From Bacteroidales bacterium (GTDB taxonomy: Bacteria > Bacteroidota > Bacteroidia > Bacteroidales > DTU049), in the NCBI GenBank assembly GCA_018056215.1, contig JAGPGB010000094.1, positions 1 through 5,205 on the forward strand: a DNA stretch of 5,205 nt, written 5' to 3'. The position numbers were made by a program, and so were the translations under genes. Positions 1-5,205 of this stretch are shown one piece after another (within the stretch, counting starts at the first letter, position 1; each line of letters begins with the position of its first letter). The notes beneath the pieces are model-generated. The model worked only from the letters and a program-made list of their open reading frames with translations, was not told where the DNA came from and did not search any database.

Positions 1-16
1 AGTCTCCCCCTCTCCT
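1..16 (+). tRNA. Probable 3' end of a tRNA gene, cut by the window edge
   Basis: The first bases can be read as the end of a tRNA. AGT would be T-loop positions 58-60 (A58 present), CTCCC would be the 3' half of the T stem starting with the invariant C61, CCTCTCC would be the 3' acceptor strand (expecting GGAGAGG at the missing 5' end), and T16 would be the discriminator base. No CCA is encoded, which is common in Bacteroidota. The opposite strand fits a tRNA 5' end less well because position 8 would be G and not T. The gene would converge on dnaJ. The amino-acid identity cannot be told: a GGAGAGG acceptor brings serine to mind, but a U discriminator argues against it. Only about 16 bases are visible, so this is tentative. 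Confidence 0.4.
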
Positions 17-49
17 TAATTCAACCCAATCAATAAAAAACAACAGTCT

Positions 50-1174
50 TTAAAAATATTCTTTTAACCTTTCGAATAGTGATTTACCAGATGATTGCCT
101 TTGCACATTAAAGTCTTTCATTTTTTTCATTTCTTCAAGCAAAGTTTTTTCTTCTTTTGTAATTTTGTCAGGAACATGGATATTTATACTCACAATGAAA
201 TCTCCTCTTTGAGATGAATTAATATCTGGCAAACCTTTATTTCTCAATCTAAACAATTTACCCGGTTGAGTGCCAGGAGGTATTTTAATAGTAGCTTTAC
301 CATTTAAAACAGGTATTTCTATTTCTGTGCCTAAGACTGCATCTGGATAGGAAATATAATGTTCATAAAAAATATTTAAACCATCTCTTTTAAACAATGG
401 ATGTTCTTCTTCCTCTATTAAAACTATTAAATCACCTGGAACGCCATATAATATTTGATTACCTTGACCTTTGAGTGTTATTTGCATATCTTGCAGAGCA
501 CCAGGAGGTATTTTAATAGTAACTACTTCTTTAGAATCTTCTTGGCCAGTGCCACCGCAATGTTCACATTTTTCTTTTACAATTTTTCCTTTACCATTAC
601 AATTAGGACAAACATTAGTAGATTGCACACGTCCGAAAAGTGTATTAGTAACTTGAGTAACCCTACCAGTGCCATGGCAAGTAGGACAAGTAATTATGCT
701 CGCTTCAGATTTAGCTCCTATACCTTCACAAACATGACAAACCACTTTTTTATTTAAAGTAACTTTTTTTTCTACACCTGTAGATATTTCTTCTAATGTC
801 AACTTTATACGAATACGAAGATTGGTGCCTTTTTGAGTATATGTTTGATAATAATTTCCCTCTCCAGCTCTTCTTCTAAAACCAAAAAAGTCATCAAAGA
901 TATCATTTAAATTAGAGAAAATATCATCATCATTGCTGAAAAAATCATCGCTCATGCCTGCTTCGCCATACCTATCATATCGCTGTCTTTTGTCTGAATC
1001 ACCCAATACTGCATATGCTTCCGCAATTTCTTTAAACTTTTCTTCAGATTCTTTATCTTCTGGATTTCTATCTGGGTGATATTGCATTGCTAGCTTGCGA
1101 TAAGCTTTTTTTATCTCATCATCGCTAGCATTTTTAGCTACACCTAAAATTTCGTAATAATCTTTCTTTGCCAC
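50..1174 (-). CDS. dnaJ: Chaperone protein DnaJ (class I / type A Hsp40)
   Basis: Cytosolic co-chaperone that binds unfolded clients, passes them to DnaK and stimulates its ATPase. The 374 aa are normal for type A DnaJ, and all domains are present in order. The J domain is at residues 1-70 with HPD at 33-35. A linker covers about 71-115. The zinc-binding domain has four intact CxxCxGxG repeats (Cys 146/149, 163/166, 189/192 and 203/206). The C-terminal substrate-binding domains follow, with IPPG at 223-226 and IPPGTQPGKLFRLRNKGLP at 298-316. The linker is odd: it is rich in Asp and Phe (DDFFSNDDD, NDIFDDFFGF) and has only three Gly in residues 71-105, where a Gly/Phe-rich segment is usual. 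The start is GTG (1172-1174), with AGGA a few bases upstream. It gives the canonical MAKKDYYEILGV N-terminus, so I accept it. The gene lies 10 nt after grpE and is surely co-transcribed with it. No clear hairpin terminator follows in bases 1-49. Confidence 0.97.
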   Translation of the reverse strand: MAKKDYYEILGVAKNASDDEIKKAYRKLAMQYHPDRNPEDKESEEKFKEIAEAYAVLGDSDKRQRYDRYGEAGMSDDFFSNDDDIFSNLNDIFDDFFGFRRRAGEGNYYQTYTQKGTNLRIRIKLTLEEISTGVEKKVTLNKKVVCHVCEGIGAKSEASIITCPTCHGTGRVTQVTNTLFGRVQSTNVCPNCNGKGKIVKEKCEHCGGTGQEDSKEVVTIKIPPGALQDMQITLKGQGNQILYGVPGDLIVLIEEEEHPLFKRDGLNIFYEHYISYPDAVLGTEIEIPVLNGKATIKIPPGTQPGKLFRLRNKGLPDINSSQRGDFIVSINIHVPDKITKEEKTLLEEMKKMKDFNVQRQSSGKSLFERLKEYF

Positions 1175-1184
1175 AATCCTAATT

Positions 1185-1745
1185 TTATTGATAAACTACA
1201 ACTTTTGCATAACGTAAAACCACTGGACGGTCCTGTAGATTTAATTTATATCCTTTCATCAAAACATCAGCAACAGTATTTTTCTTTTCTTCAGGTCCCT
1301 CGATGGTACTAATAGCCTCGTGTAATTCTATATCAAATGGTTCATTTATGGGATTAATCTCTTCTACACCATATTTCTTTAATATATTTAAAAATTTTTG
1401 ATAAATCAATTTATATGCCTGCGAAATCGCATCTAAAGTTTGATTTTTTTCTATAGCTTCTAAACCTCTTTCTATATCATCGATAATAGGTAACAGATCA
1501 ATGATTAATTGCATATTAGCTGTGTCTATCAGGTTTAGTTTTTCTTTATTAGTTCTTTTTTTATAATTATCAAACTCAGCACATAATCTCAAATATTTAT
1601 CATTAAGCTGATCATTTTGATTTTTTAATTCGTCTAAATGTTTTTGGATTTCATCTTTAATATTTTCTTCTTGAACATCCATATTGATTTCTTCTTGATT
1701 TTCGAGGTTCATTTCTTCATTATTCAAAACATCTTTTTCTTTCAT
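1185..1745 (-). CDS. grpE: Nucleotide exchange factor GrpE
   Basis: GrpE dimers release ADP from DnaK and so set the pace of the DnaK-DnaJ chaperone cycle in the cytosol. The protein is 186 aa, a usual size. Residues 1-45 are acidic and Asn/Gln/Glu-rich, as in the disordered N-terminus of the family. A long helix or coiled coil runs from about 30 to 95 and carries the signature LRLCAEFDNYKKRTNKEK (52-69). A four-helix-bundle region follows, then the beta domain with FDIELHEAIS (137-146) and GYKLN...VLRYAKVVV (165-184). Compared with the common form GYKLNDRVLRPAKV, the segment 165-182 appears about four residues longer (LQ and PV around DR). The cysteine in LRLCAEF is also less usual than the A or Y often found there. 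The gene ends 10 nt before dnaJ. An A-rich leader lies before the ATG, and a possible own promoter overlaps the end of the upstream ldh gene. No CIRCE operator is visible. Confidence 0.96.
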   Translation of the reverse strand: MKEKDVLNNEEMNLENQEEINMDVQEENIKDEIQKHLDELKNQNDQLNDKYLRLCAEFDNYKKRTNKEKLNLIDTANMQLIIDLLPIIDDIERGLEAIEKNQTLDAISQAYKLIYQKFLNILKKYGVEEINPINEPFDIELHEAISTIEGPEEKKNTVADVLMKGYKLNLQDRPVVLRYAKVVVYQ

Positions 1746-1802
1746 ATAAATATTTTTTTTAGGTTATTGGCAAAATTCTTGCCTTAATTAAAATTTAGAC
1801 AA
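1746..1802 (-). promoter_or_regulatory. Candidate grpE-dnaJ promoter and small hairpin in the ldh-grpE gap
   Basis: Reading the minus strand, TTG at 1802-1800 (inside the last codons of ldh) is followed after 21 nt by GAATTTTG at 1778-1771. This is one base off the Bacteroidota -7 form TAnnTTTG at an acceptable spacing, and it would give a leader of about 20 nt before the grpE ATG. The same stretch contains an inverted repeat, GGCAA / TTGCC (1769-1773 and 1779-1783, 5-nt loop). The hairpin has no U-run directly after it on the minus strand, so it is weak as a terminator and could instead be a processing or stability element. The two readings overlap and compete. AT-rich DNA yields such matches by chance. 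Confidence 0.25.
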
Positions 1803-2894
1803 TTTGTCAGGGACGTGGATATTTGATTCATTTAATATTTGTTTAAGTTCATTTATGACTTCTGGCAAAATAGGGATACCATTTTTTTTATGAAAACTAG
1901 TCTTTTCGACTTCAGGATCATTAGGTATAAGGACAGGCTGGTTTGGGTCAATAGGAGTAGCTGCTCTCATAGTTTTAATCCATAAATCCATATATTCTTT
2001 TACCTCATTTGCAGGTCTGAAAGCATCCAATTTGATAGCAGCAAAAAAATGTCCTAATCCTTTACCTGGATAGTAATCTTTGTCTGGAAGATAACTAACC
2101 TGTGGAGGTACAAAATTACCAAAATTAGCTCCGGATAATACAGCTGTAAGTATATCCACTATTGCAGTTAAACAATAACCTTTATAGCCAGCATGCTCAT
2201 AATCTCCGCCTAAAGGTAAAATCATACCTTTTTTTCTCAAAATAGATGGATCAGTAGTAGGCATACCATCAGCATTTTGTAGCATACCTTCGGGGACAGT
2301 TTTGCCCTGTTTTTCTAATAATTCTACTTTACCACGAGCAATAGGTACAGTGGCAAAATCTGCTAAAAATATTGGTTCATTTTGTGTAGGCATAGCAAAA
2401 GCAATTGGATTAGTACCTAACATTGCTTGTTTAGCGAAAGTAGGGGCTACTGTTGGGTTAGCATTAGTCATAGCTATACCTATCATATCGTGCTTTACAG
2501 CTTTGATAGCATAATATCCTGCTATACCGAAATGATTAGAATTATTAACAACTACAACGCTACAACCGGCATTTTGAGCTTTAGATATAGCTAAATTCAT
2601 AGCAAAATCACCACTAATCATTCCTAAACCGTTATCACCATCTACTAAAGCTGTAGCTAGACTTTCTCTAATAATTTTGGGTTTAGCATTAATATTTAGC
2701 CTATTTTTTTGCCATAATCCTAAATAATCTTTTACTCTCACTAAACCATGTGATGGGATACCACGCAATTCAGCTTCTACTAGCACATCAGCTACTAATT
2801 CTGCATCATTTTTATCCATTCCAATAGTTGTGAAAATATCAGTTATGGCAATTTTTAAATCATTATAATTAATAATAAATTTATCAGAGTTCAT
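1788..2894 (-). CDS. Ldh2 family NAD(P)-dependent malate/L-lactate dehydrogenase-like oxidoreductase
   Basis: Cytosolic 2-hydroxyacid/2-oxoacid oxidoreductase of the Ldh2 (malate/L-lactate dehydrogenase, AllD/YiaK/ComC-like) family, which is structurally unrelated to classical lactate and malate dehydrogenases. The 368 aa are typical in length or slightly long. Recognisable parts are RGIPSHG (44-50, with the conserved Arg and Ser-His thought to act at the active site), NNSNHFG (117-123), MLGTNPIAFAMP (158-169), DFATVPIARGK (179-189), PEGMLQNADGMPTTDP (201-216), LPLGG (226-230), KGYCLTAIVDILTAVLSGA (238-256) and GKGLGHFFAAIKLDAFRP (278-294). The substrate cannot be told from sequence: malate, lactate, ureidoglycolate, sulfolactate and diketogulonate enzymes all share this fold. 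The last residues, NIHVPDKLSKF, resemble a DnaJ segment from the same window. The gene starts 23 nt after rny and ends 42 nt before grpE, so it is probably co-transcribed, but nothing in the neighbours suggests a pathway. Confidence 0.93.
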   Translation of the reverse strand: MNSDKFIINYNDLKIAITDIFTTIGMDKNDAELVADVLVEAELRGIPSHGLVRVKDYLGLWQKNRLNINAKPKIIRESLATALVDGDNGLGMISGDFAMNLAISKAQNAGCSVVVVNNSNHFGIAGYYAIKAVKHDMIGIAMTNANPTVAPTFAKQAMLGTNPIAFAMPTQNEPIFLADFATVPIARGKVELLEKQGKTVPEGMLQNADGMPTTDPSILRKKGMILPLGGDYEHAGYKGYCLTAIVDILTAVLSGANFGNFVPPQVSYLPDKDYYPGKGLGHFFAAIKLDAFRPANEVKEYMDLWIKTMRAATPIDPNQPVLIPNDPEVEKTSFHKKNGIPILPEVINELKQILNESNIHVPDKLSKF

Positions 2895-2917
2895 ATTTTT
2901 TAGAAAAAATTATTAAA

Positions 2918-4459
2918 TTATTTAGCAAAAGAAACAGCTCTTGTTTCTCGAATAACTGTAACTTTAATTTGTCCTGGGTATGTCAATGAATTTTCTATTT
3001 TTTTGCTAAGGTCCATAGATAATTGAAAAGCTTCTGCATCAGAAATTTGATCAGCAGAGACTATGACGCGTATTTCTCTACCAGCTTGAATAGCAAAAGA
3101 TTTTTGTACTCCATTATAATTTTGAGCAATATTTTCTAACTCTTTAATACGAGTAATATAAGCATCTATAACATCTCTACGTGCACCTGGTCTAGCACCG
3201 CTAATAGCATCGCATACTTGTACTATAGGAGCTAATAAAGTAGTAGCTTCTACTTCATCATGGTGAGCGCCAATAGCATTAATGATTTCAGGATGTTCTT
3301 TATATTTTTCTGCTAATTTCATACCTAAAATAGCATGAGGTAATTCTGGCTCATTATCGGGAACTTTGCCTATATCGTGCAATAAGCCAGCTCTTTTAGC
3401 CAATTTAGGATTAAGCCCAAGCTCAGCTGCCATAGTAGCACACATTAGAGCTACTTCTTTGCTATGTGCTAGGAGATTTTGTCCAAAAGAGGTACGATAT
3501 TTCATTTTACCAACTAAACGAATCAAATCTGGATGCATATTAGTGATGCCAAGATCTATGAGTGTATCTTTGCCTACTTTCATAATTTCTTGCTCGATTT
3601 GTTTTTTCACTTTAGCGACTACTTCTTCTATACGAGCTGGTTGTATGCGACCATCAGCCACTAGCATTTCTAAAGATAACCTAGCTATTTCTCGCCTTAC
3701 AGGATCAAAAGAAGACAAAACAATCAAATCTGGTGTATCATCGATGATTATTTCTACTCCAGTGGCAGCTTCTAAGGTTTTAATATTTCTACCATCTCTT
3801 CCAATAATTCTTCCTTTCATATCATCACCAGCAATAGGGAAAGTACTTACAGCAGCTTCAGATGAATATTCAGTAGCTGTACGTTGGATAGTTTCAATAA
3901 TAATTTTTCTAGATTCTTCTTCTGCTTGCATACGAGCTTCATCTACGAGATTTTTGACATAATTGCTTACTTGAATTCTAGCATCTTCTTTCATTGACTC
4001 TATGAGTTCTGTACGAGCTTGTTCAGCAGTTAATCCAGCAATTCTCTCTAATTGATTTTGATATGCTTTAAGAGTTTCGTCAGTTTTTTCGATTTTTTCA
4101 TTCAGAGAAGCTTGATCTTTGATTAATTGCTCTTTTTGTTGATTATACTCTTTAATTTTCTTTTGTAGCTCATCATTTTTTTGCTTGATAACGAGGTCTT
4201 GTTGCAATAGTTTATTTTCTAAAGCATCAAGTTTTTTTGTTTTTTGTTGTATTTCCTCTTCAGCTCTTGTTTTATATTGAAGAGATTTTTCTTTAGCCTC
4301 GAGTATTTTTTCTTGTTTCAATACTTCAGCTTGTTTTTGAGCATCTTGTAATATTATATCACGTTTTTTTAAAGCATTTCGCTTAATTATGAAATACCAA
4401 GCTGCTATGCCAATAGCTATTACAGCTATTTCTATCACCAATATCACTACATTTGTCAT
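2918..4459 (-). CDS. rny: Ribonuclease Y
   Basis: Membrane-anchored endoribonuclease that starts mRNA decay. The protein is 513 aa, the usual length, and complete. One N-terminal transmembrane helix (about 3-25) is followed by positively charged residues KRNALKKR. A long coiled coil rich in Lys, Glu and Gln covers about 35-150. The KH domain has the GxxG loop GRDG at 220-223 in MKGRIIGRDGRNIKTLEAATGVEIIIDDTP. The HD phosphohydrolase domain carries H332, H361-D362 (GLLHDIGK), H375, H399-H400 (GAHHDE) and D417 as likely metal ligands. The C-terminus ends with YPGQIKVTVIRETRAVSFAK, matching the family. The ATG at 4457-4459 is preceded by an A-rich leader with no Shine-Dalgarno site. The upstream neighbour is zapA, an order I recall from Bacteroidota, and ldh follows after 23 nt. 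Nothing is truncated or missing. Confidence 0.97.
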   Translation of the reverse strand: MTNVVILVIEIAVIAIGIAAWYFIIKRNALKKRDIILQDAQKQAEVLKQEKILEAKEKSLQYKTRAEEEIQQKTKKLDALENKLLQQDLVIKQKNDELQKKIKEYNQQKEQLIKDQASLNEKIEKTDETLKAYQNQLERIAGLTAEQARTELIESMKEDARIQVSNYVKNLVDEARMQAEEESRKIIIETIQRTATEYSSEAAVSTFPIAGDDMKGRIIGRDGRNIKTLEAATGVEIIIDDTPDLIVLSSFDPVRREIARLSLEMLVADGRIQPARIEEVVAKVKKQIEQEIMKVGKDTLIDLGITNMHPDLIRLVGKMKYRTSFGQNLLAHSKEVALMCATMAAELGLNPKLAKRAGLLHDIGKVPDNEPELPHAILGMKLAEKYKEHPEIINAIGAHHDEVEATTLLAPIVQVCDAISGARPGARRDVIDAYITRIKELENIAQNYNGVQKSFAIQAGREIRVIVSADQISDAEAFQLSMDLSKKIENSLTYPGQIKVTVIRETRAVSFAK

Positions 4460-4489
4460 AGTTTTATATTTTTTTAGTTAGTTAATTTA

Positions 4490-4527
4490 TTTTTTTAATT
4501 TATTTTAAAACTTTTAAATTAAAAAAA
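4490..4527. repeat. 12-bp perfect A/T inverted repeat
   Basis: TTTTTTTAATTT at 4490-4501 is the exact reverse complement of AAATTAAAAAAA at 4516-4527, with a 14-nt spacer. In RNA on either strand this would be a 12-pair A-U hairpin, in the 5' leader of rny if transcription starts upstream. The stem has no G-C pairs, so it is weak, and in such A/T-only sequence a match like this may arise by chance. Confidence 0.45.
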
Positions 4528-4551
4528 ATTAGTTTTAGAATGCTATGACAA
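4524..4551 (-). promoter_or_regulatory. Candidate rny promoter (Bacteroidota-type)
   Basis: On the minus strand, TTG at 4551-4549 is followed after 17 nt by TAATTTTT at 4531-4524. This differs from the Bacteroidota -7 element TAnnTTTG only in the last base, and the spacing is at the short end of the accepted range. Transcription would begin near 4518 and give an rny leader of roughly 60 nt that includes part of the A/T inverted repeat. The support is motif matching only. Confidence 0.25.
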
Positions 4552-4560
4552 TATGGGGAG

Positions 4561-4590
4561 GTGAGTAAAGTGAAAAATTATTAAACTCAC
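4561..4590. repeat. Short inverted repeat across the zapA stop
   Basis: GTGAGT (4561-4566) and ACTCAC (4585-4590) form a perfect 6-bp inverted repeat with an 18-nt spacer. In the minus-strand transcript the first arm covers the last zapA codons and overlaps the stop. No U-run follows the second arm, so it does not look like a standard intrinsic terminator. It could shield the 3' end of a coiled-coil/zapA message or be chance. Confidence 0.3.
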
Positions 4591-4874
4591 ACTTGTGTAT
4601 CAAATAAAGATAATATTTGCTCCAATCTACCACCTAATTCCTCCTCAACAAAAAGATGTTCTTGTTGTAATTTTGATAAAGTAATAGCCTGCTCTATTAG
4701 CAGCATTGATAAAAGAGTTTGTAGGTTTTGTCCAGTATATTTGCGTGAGTATATTATTAATTGCTCATCTAGAGCTTTTACAATTTTTCTAATATTAGCT
4801 TCATCACTTACATTTACTTTTAGAGGTATGGCTATGCCACCTAAACTGACATTAATATTAATAGTTTCCTCCAT
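4587..4874 (-). CDS. zapA: Cell division protein ZapA-like
   Basis: ZapA binds FtsZ and helps bundle its filaments at the division ring. The protein is 95 aa, typical for the family. The N-terminal half has the expected beta-type start ININVSLGGIAIPLKVNVSDEANIRKIVKALDEQL (4-38), where VSLGG...IPLKV and the Glu/Ile/Arg spacing match ZapA. The C-terminal half (about 45-92) is a helix, with LQTLLSMLLIEQAITLSKLQQE followed by an acidic coiled-coil tail, as in the ZapA dimerisation helix. The ATG at 4872-4874 has a clear Shine-Dalgarno-like AAGGTG just upstream that overlaps the stop of the preceding gene, which supports this start and suggests translational coupling. The neighbours fit: a small coiled-coil gene 6 nt upstream and rny downstream. 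The protein is too short for sequence alone to be decisive, but context and pattern agree. Confidence 0.85.
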   Translation of the reverse strand: MEETININVSLGGIAIPLKVNVSDEANIRKIVKALDEQLIIYSRKYTGQNLQTLLSMLLIEQAITLSKLQQEHLFVEEELGGRLEQILSLFDTQV

Positions 4875-4880
4875 TTCACC

Positions 4881-5165
4881 TTACTCTTTTAACATTGCTA
4901 TACATTTATCAATACGATTTATCATCTTTTTGATATGACGAGTTGCTTGGTCAGTAGCGCCTTTTTCTTCAATTATTTTTGATACTTTTATATTTATTAT
5001 TTCTTTATCTTTATTCATTAATTCATTCTTTAATTCTATAATTTCTCTACCAAGCGACTCATTTTCTTTTTTAAAATTTGTCACAGCATCTTTTAACTCA
5101 CGATTTTGTTGCATTAACTCCCTGATTTTTATTTCTATTTCAGAGATTAATACATCAAAATCCAT
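4881..5165 (-). CDS. Small coiled-coil protein of unknown function, possible ZapA partner
   Basis: I do not recognise a named family. The 94 aa are almost entirely predicted helix. Residues 5-65 show a heptad-like pattern rich in Glu, Lys, Ile and Leu (LISEIEIKIRELMQQNRELK, then further ENES...IELKNELMNKDKEI), which indicates a coiled coil. The end is a basic and hydrophobic helix (HIKKMINRIDKCIAMLKE) whose IDKCIAxL form I recall from Bacteroidota proteins encoded just before zapA. There is no signal peptide or membrane segment, so it is probably cytosolic. The stop lies 6 nt before the zapA ATG, so the two are co-transcribed and probably coupled. A ZapB-like role at the division ring is an inference from size, coiled coil and context, not from sequence similarity. 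The ATG at 5163-5165 is preceded by an A-rich stretch and no Shine-Dalgarno site. All of the gene is inside the window. Confidence 0.8.
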   Translation of the reverse strand: MDFDVLISEIEIKIRELMQQNRELKDAVTNFKKENESLGREIIELKNELMNKDKEIINIKVSKIIEEKGATDQATRHIKKMINRIDKCIAMLKE

Positions 5166-5173
5166 TTTTTATA

Positions 5174-5181
5174 CAAAATTA
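5174..5181 (-). promoter_or_regulatory. Possible -7 promoter element before the coiled-coil gene
   Basis: The minus strand reads TAATTTTG, a full match to the Bacteroidota -7 element TAnnTTTG. It ends only 8 nt before the ATG, so the message would be almost leaderless. No TTG is visible at the expected distance upstream, although only about 24 further bases are in the window. The match may be chance, and the gene may instead be read through from an upstream gene beyond the edge. Confidence 0.2.
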
Positions 5182-5205
5182 ATAATTTTTTTTGAATTGA
5201 TATTA

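Larger units (their letters stand above)
4460..4586. other. AT-rich zapA-rny intergenic region with a GC-richer island
   Basis: This is the longest gene-free stretch in the window (127 nt). On the minus strand it begins with a GC-richer segment of about 40 nt just after the zapA stop (contains CTCACCTCCCCATATTGTC, 4565-4547) and then becomes almost pure A/T up to the rny start. No open reading frame of meaningful length fits on either strand. On the plus strand, GGGGAGGTGAG resembles a ribosome binding site but leads only into reading frames of a few codons. The region could hold an rny leader, a small RNA, or simply spacer. In proteobacteria 6S RNA sits next to zapA, so a 6S-like RNA is worth testing, but I could not build a convincing 6S fold. 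Confidence 0.5.

Noticed and set aside
455..757. Plus-strand open frames opposite the dnaJ zinc domain
   Set aside because: They overlap a complete DnaJ coding sequence on the other strand, and the translations show no domain.
1746..1787. CIRCE (HrcA) operator upstream of grpE-dnaJ
   Set aside because: I looked for TTAGCACTC-N9-GAGTGCTAA. Neither arm is present; only a GGCAA/TTGCC hairpin is there.
2302..2514. 70-codon plus-strand open frame inside ldh, with a hydrophobic translation
   Set aside because: It is antisense to conserved Ldh2 motifs and has no supporting start signal. The hydrophobicity follows from the complementary codons.
3366..3962. 198-codon open frame on the plus strand inside rny
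   Set aside because: It lies antisense to the KH and HD domain region of a clearly real RNase Y. Its composition (Ser, Ile, Ala-rich) and lack of any recognisable motif mark it as a shadow frame.
4540..4584. Plus-strand GGGGAGGTGAG followed by GTG, resembling a strong ribosome binding site and start
   Set aside because: The frames end after four to seven codons, and none of the nearby ATG frames is longer. No gene can be supported.
1..5205. CRISPR array, insertion sequence, phage or defence system
   Set aside because: No regularly spaced repeats, transposase, integrase or toxin-like genes are visible. All six genes are housekeeping or metabolic types in a compact same-strand layout.

Overview
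The window is a compact, AT-rich chromosomal segment, most likely from a member of the Bacteroidota. The reasons are the gene order (small coiled-coil gene, zapA, RNase Y), protein wording such as the DnaJ stretch 'GTNLRIRIKLTLEEISTGVEKK', mostly A-rich leaders in place of strong Shine-Dalgarno sites, and a few TTG / TAnnTTTG-like promoter candidates. This placement rests on recognition, not on a search. The low GC leaves the lower-rank taxonomy open.

All six protein genes lie on the minus strand, so transcription runs from high to low coordinates. From the upstream (right) end they are: a 94-aa coiled-coil protein of unknown function (4881-5165), ZapA-like (4587-4874), a 127-nt AT-rich gap, membrane-anchored ribonuclease Y (2918-4459), a malate/L-lactate dehydrogenase (Ldh2) family oxidoreductase (1788-2894), GrpE (1185-1745) and DnaJ (50-1174, GTG start). 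Gaps are 6, 127, 23, 42 and 10 nt, which suggests at least two transcription units: coiled-coil plus zapA, and rny-ldh-grpE-dnaJ. Two internal promoters are possible, one before rny and one before grpE. The first 16 bases on the plus strand look like the 3' end of a tRNA gene that converges on dnaJ. No gap exceeds 300 bases.

Functionally the window joins cell division (ZapA and a possible ZapB-like partner), RNA turnover (RNase Y), a metabolic NAD(P)-dependent dehydrogenase, and the DnaK co-chaperones GrpE (nucleotide exchange) and DnaJ (J-domain client delivery and ATPase stimulation). dnaK is not in the window, and no CIRCE operator was seen upstream of grpE or elsewhere.

This is largely housekeeping DNA, and I found no convincing new biological system. 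The points most worth a second look are the glycine-poor, Asp/Phe-rich linker of DnaJ, a ten-residue match between the Ldh tail and DnaJ, a lengthened GrpE C-terminal segment, the zapA-rny gap with a GC-richer island and an A/T inverted repeat, and the uncharacterised coiled-coil partner of ZapA.
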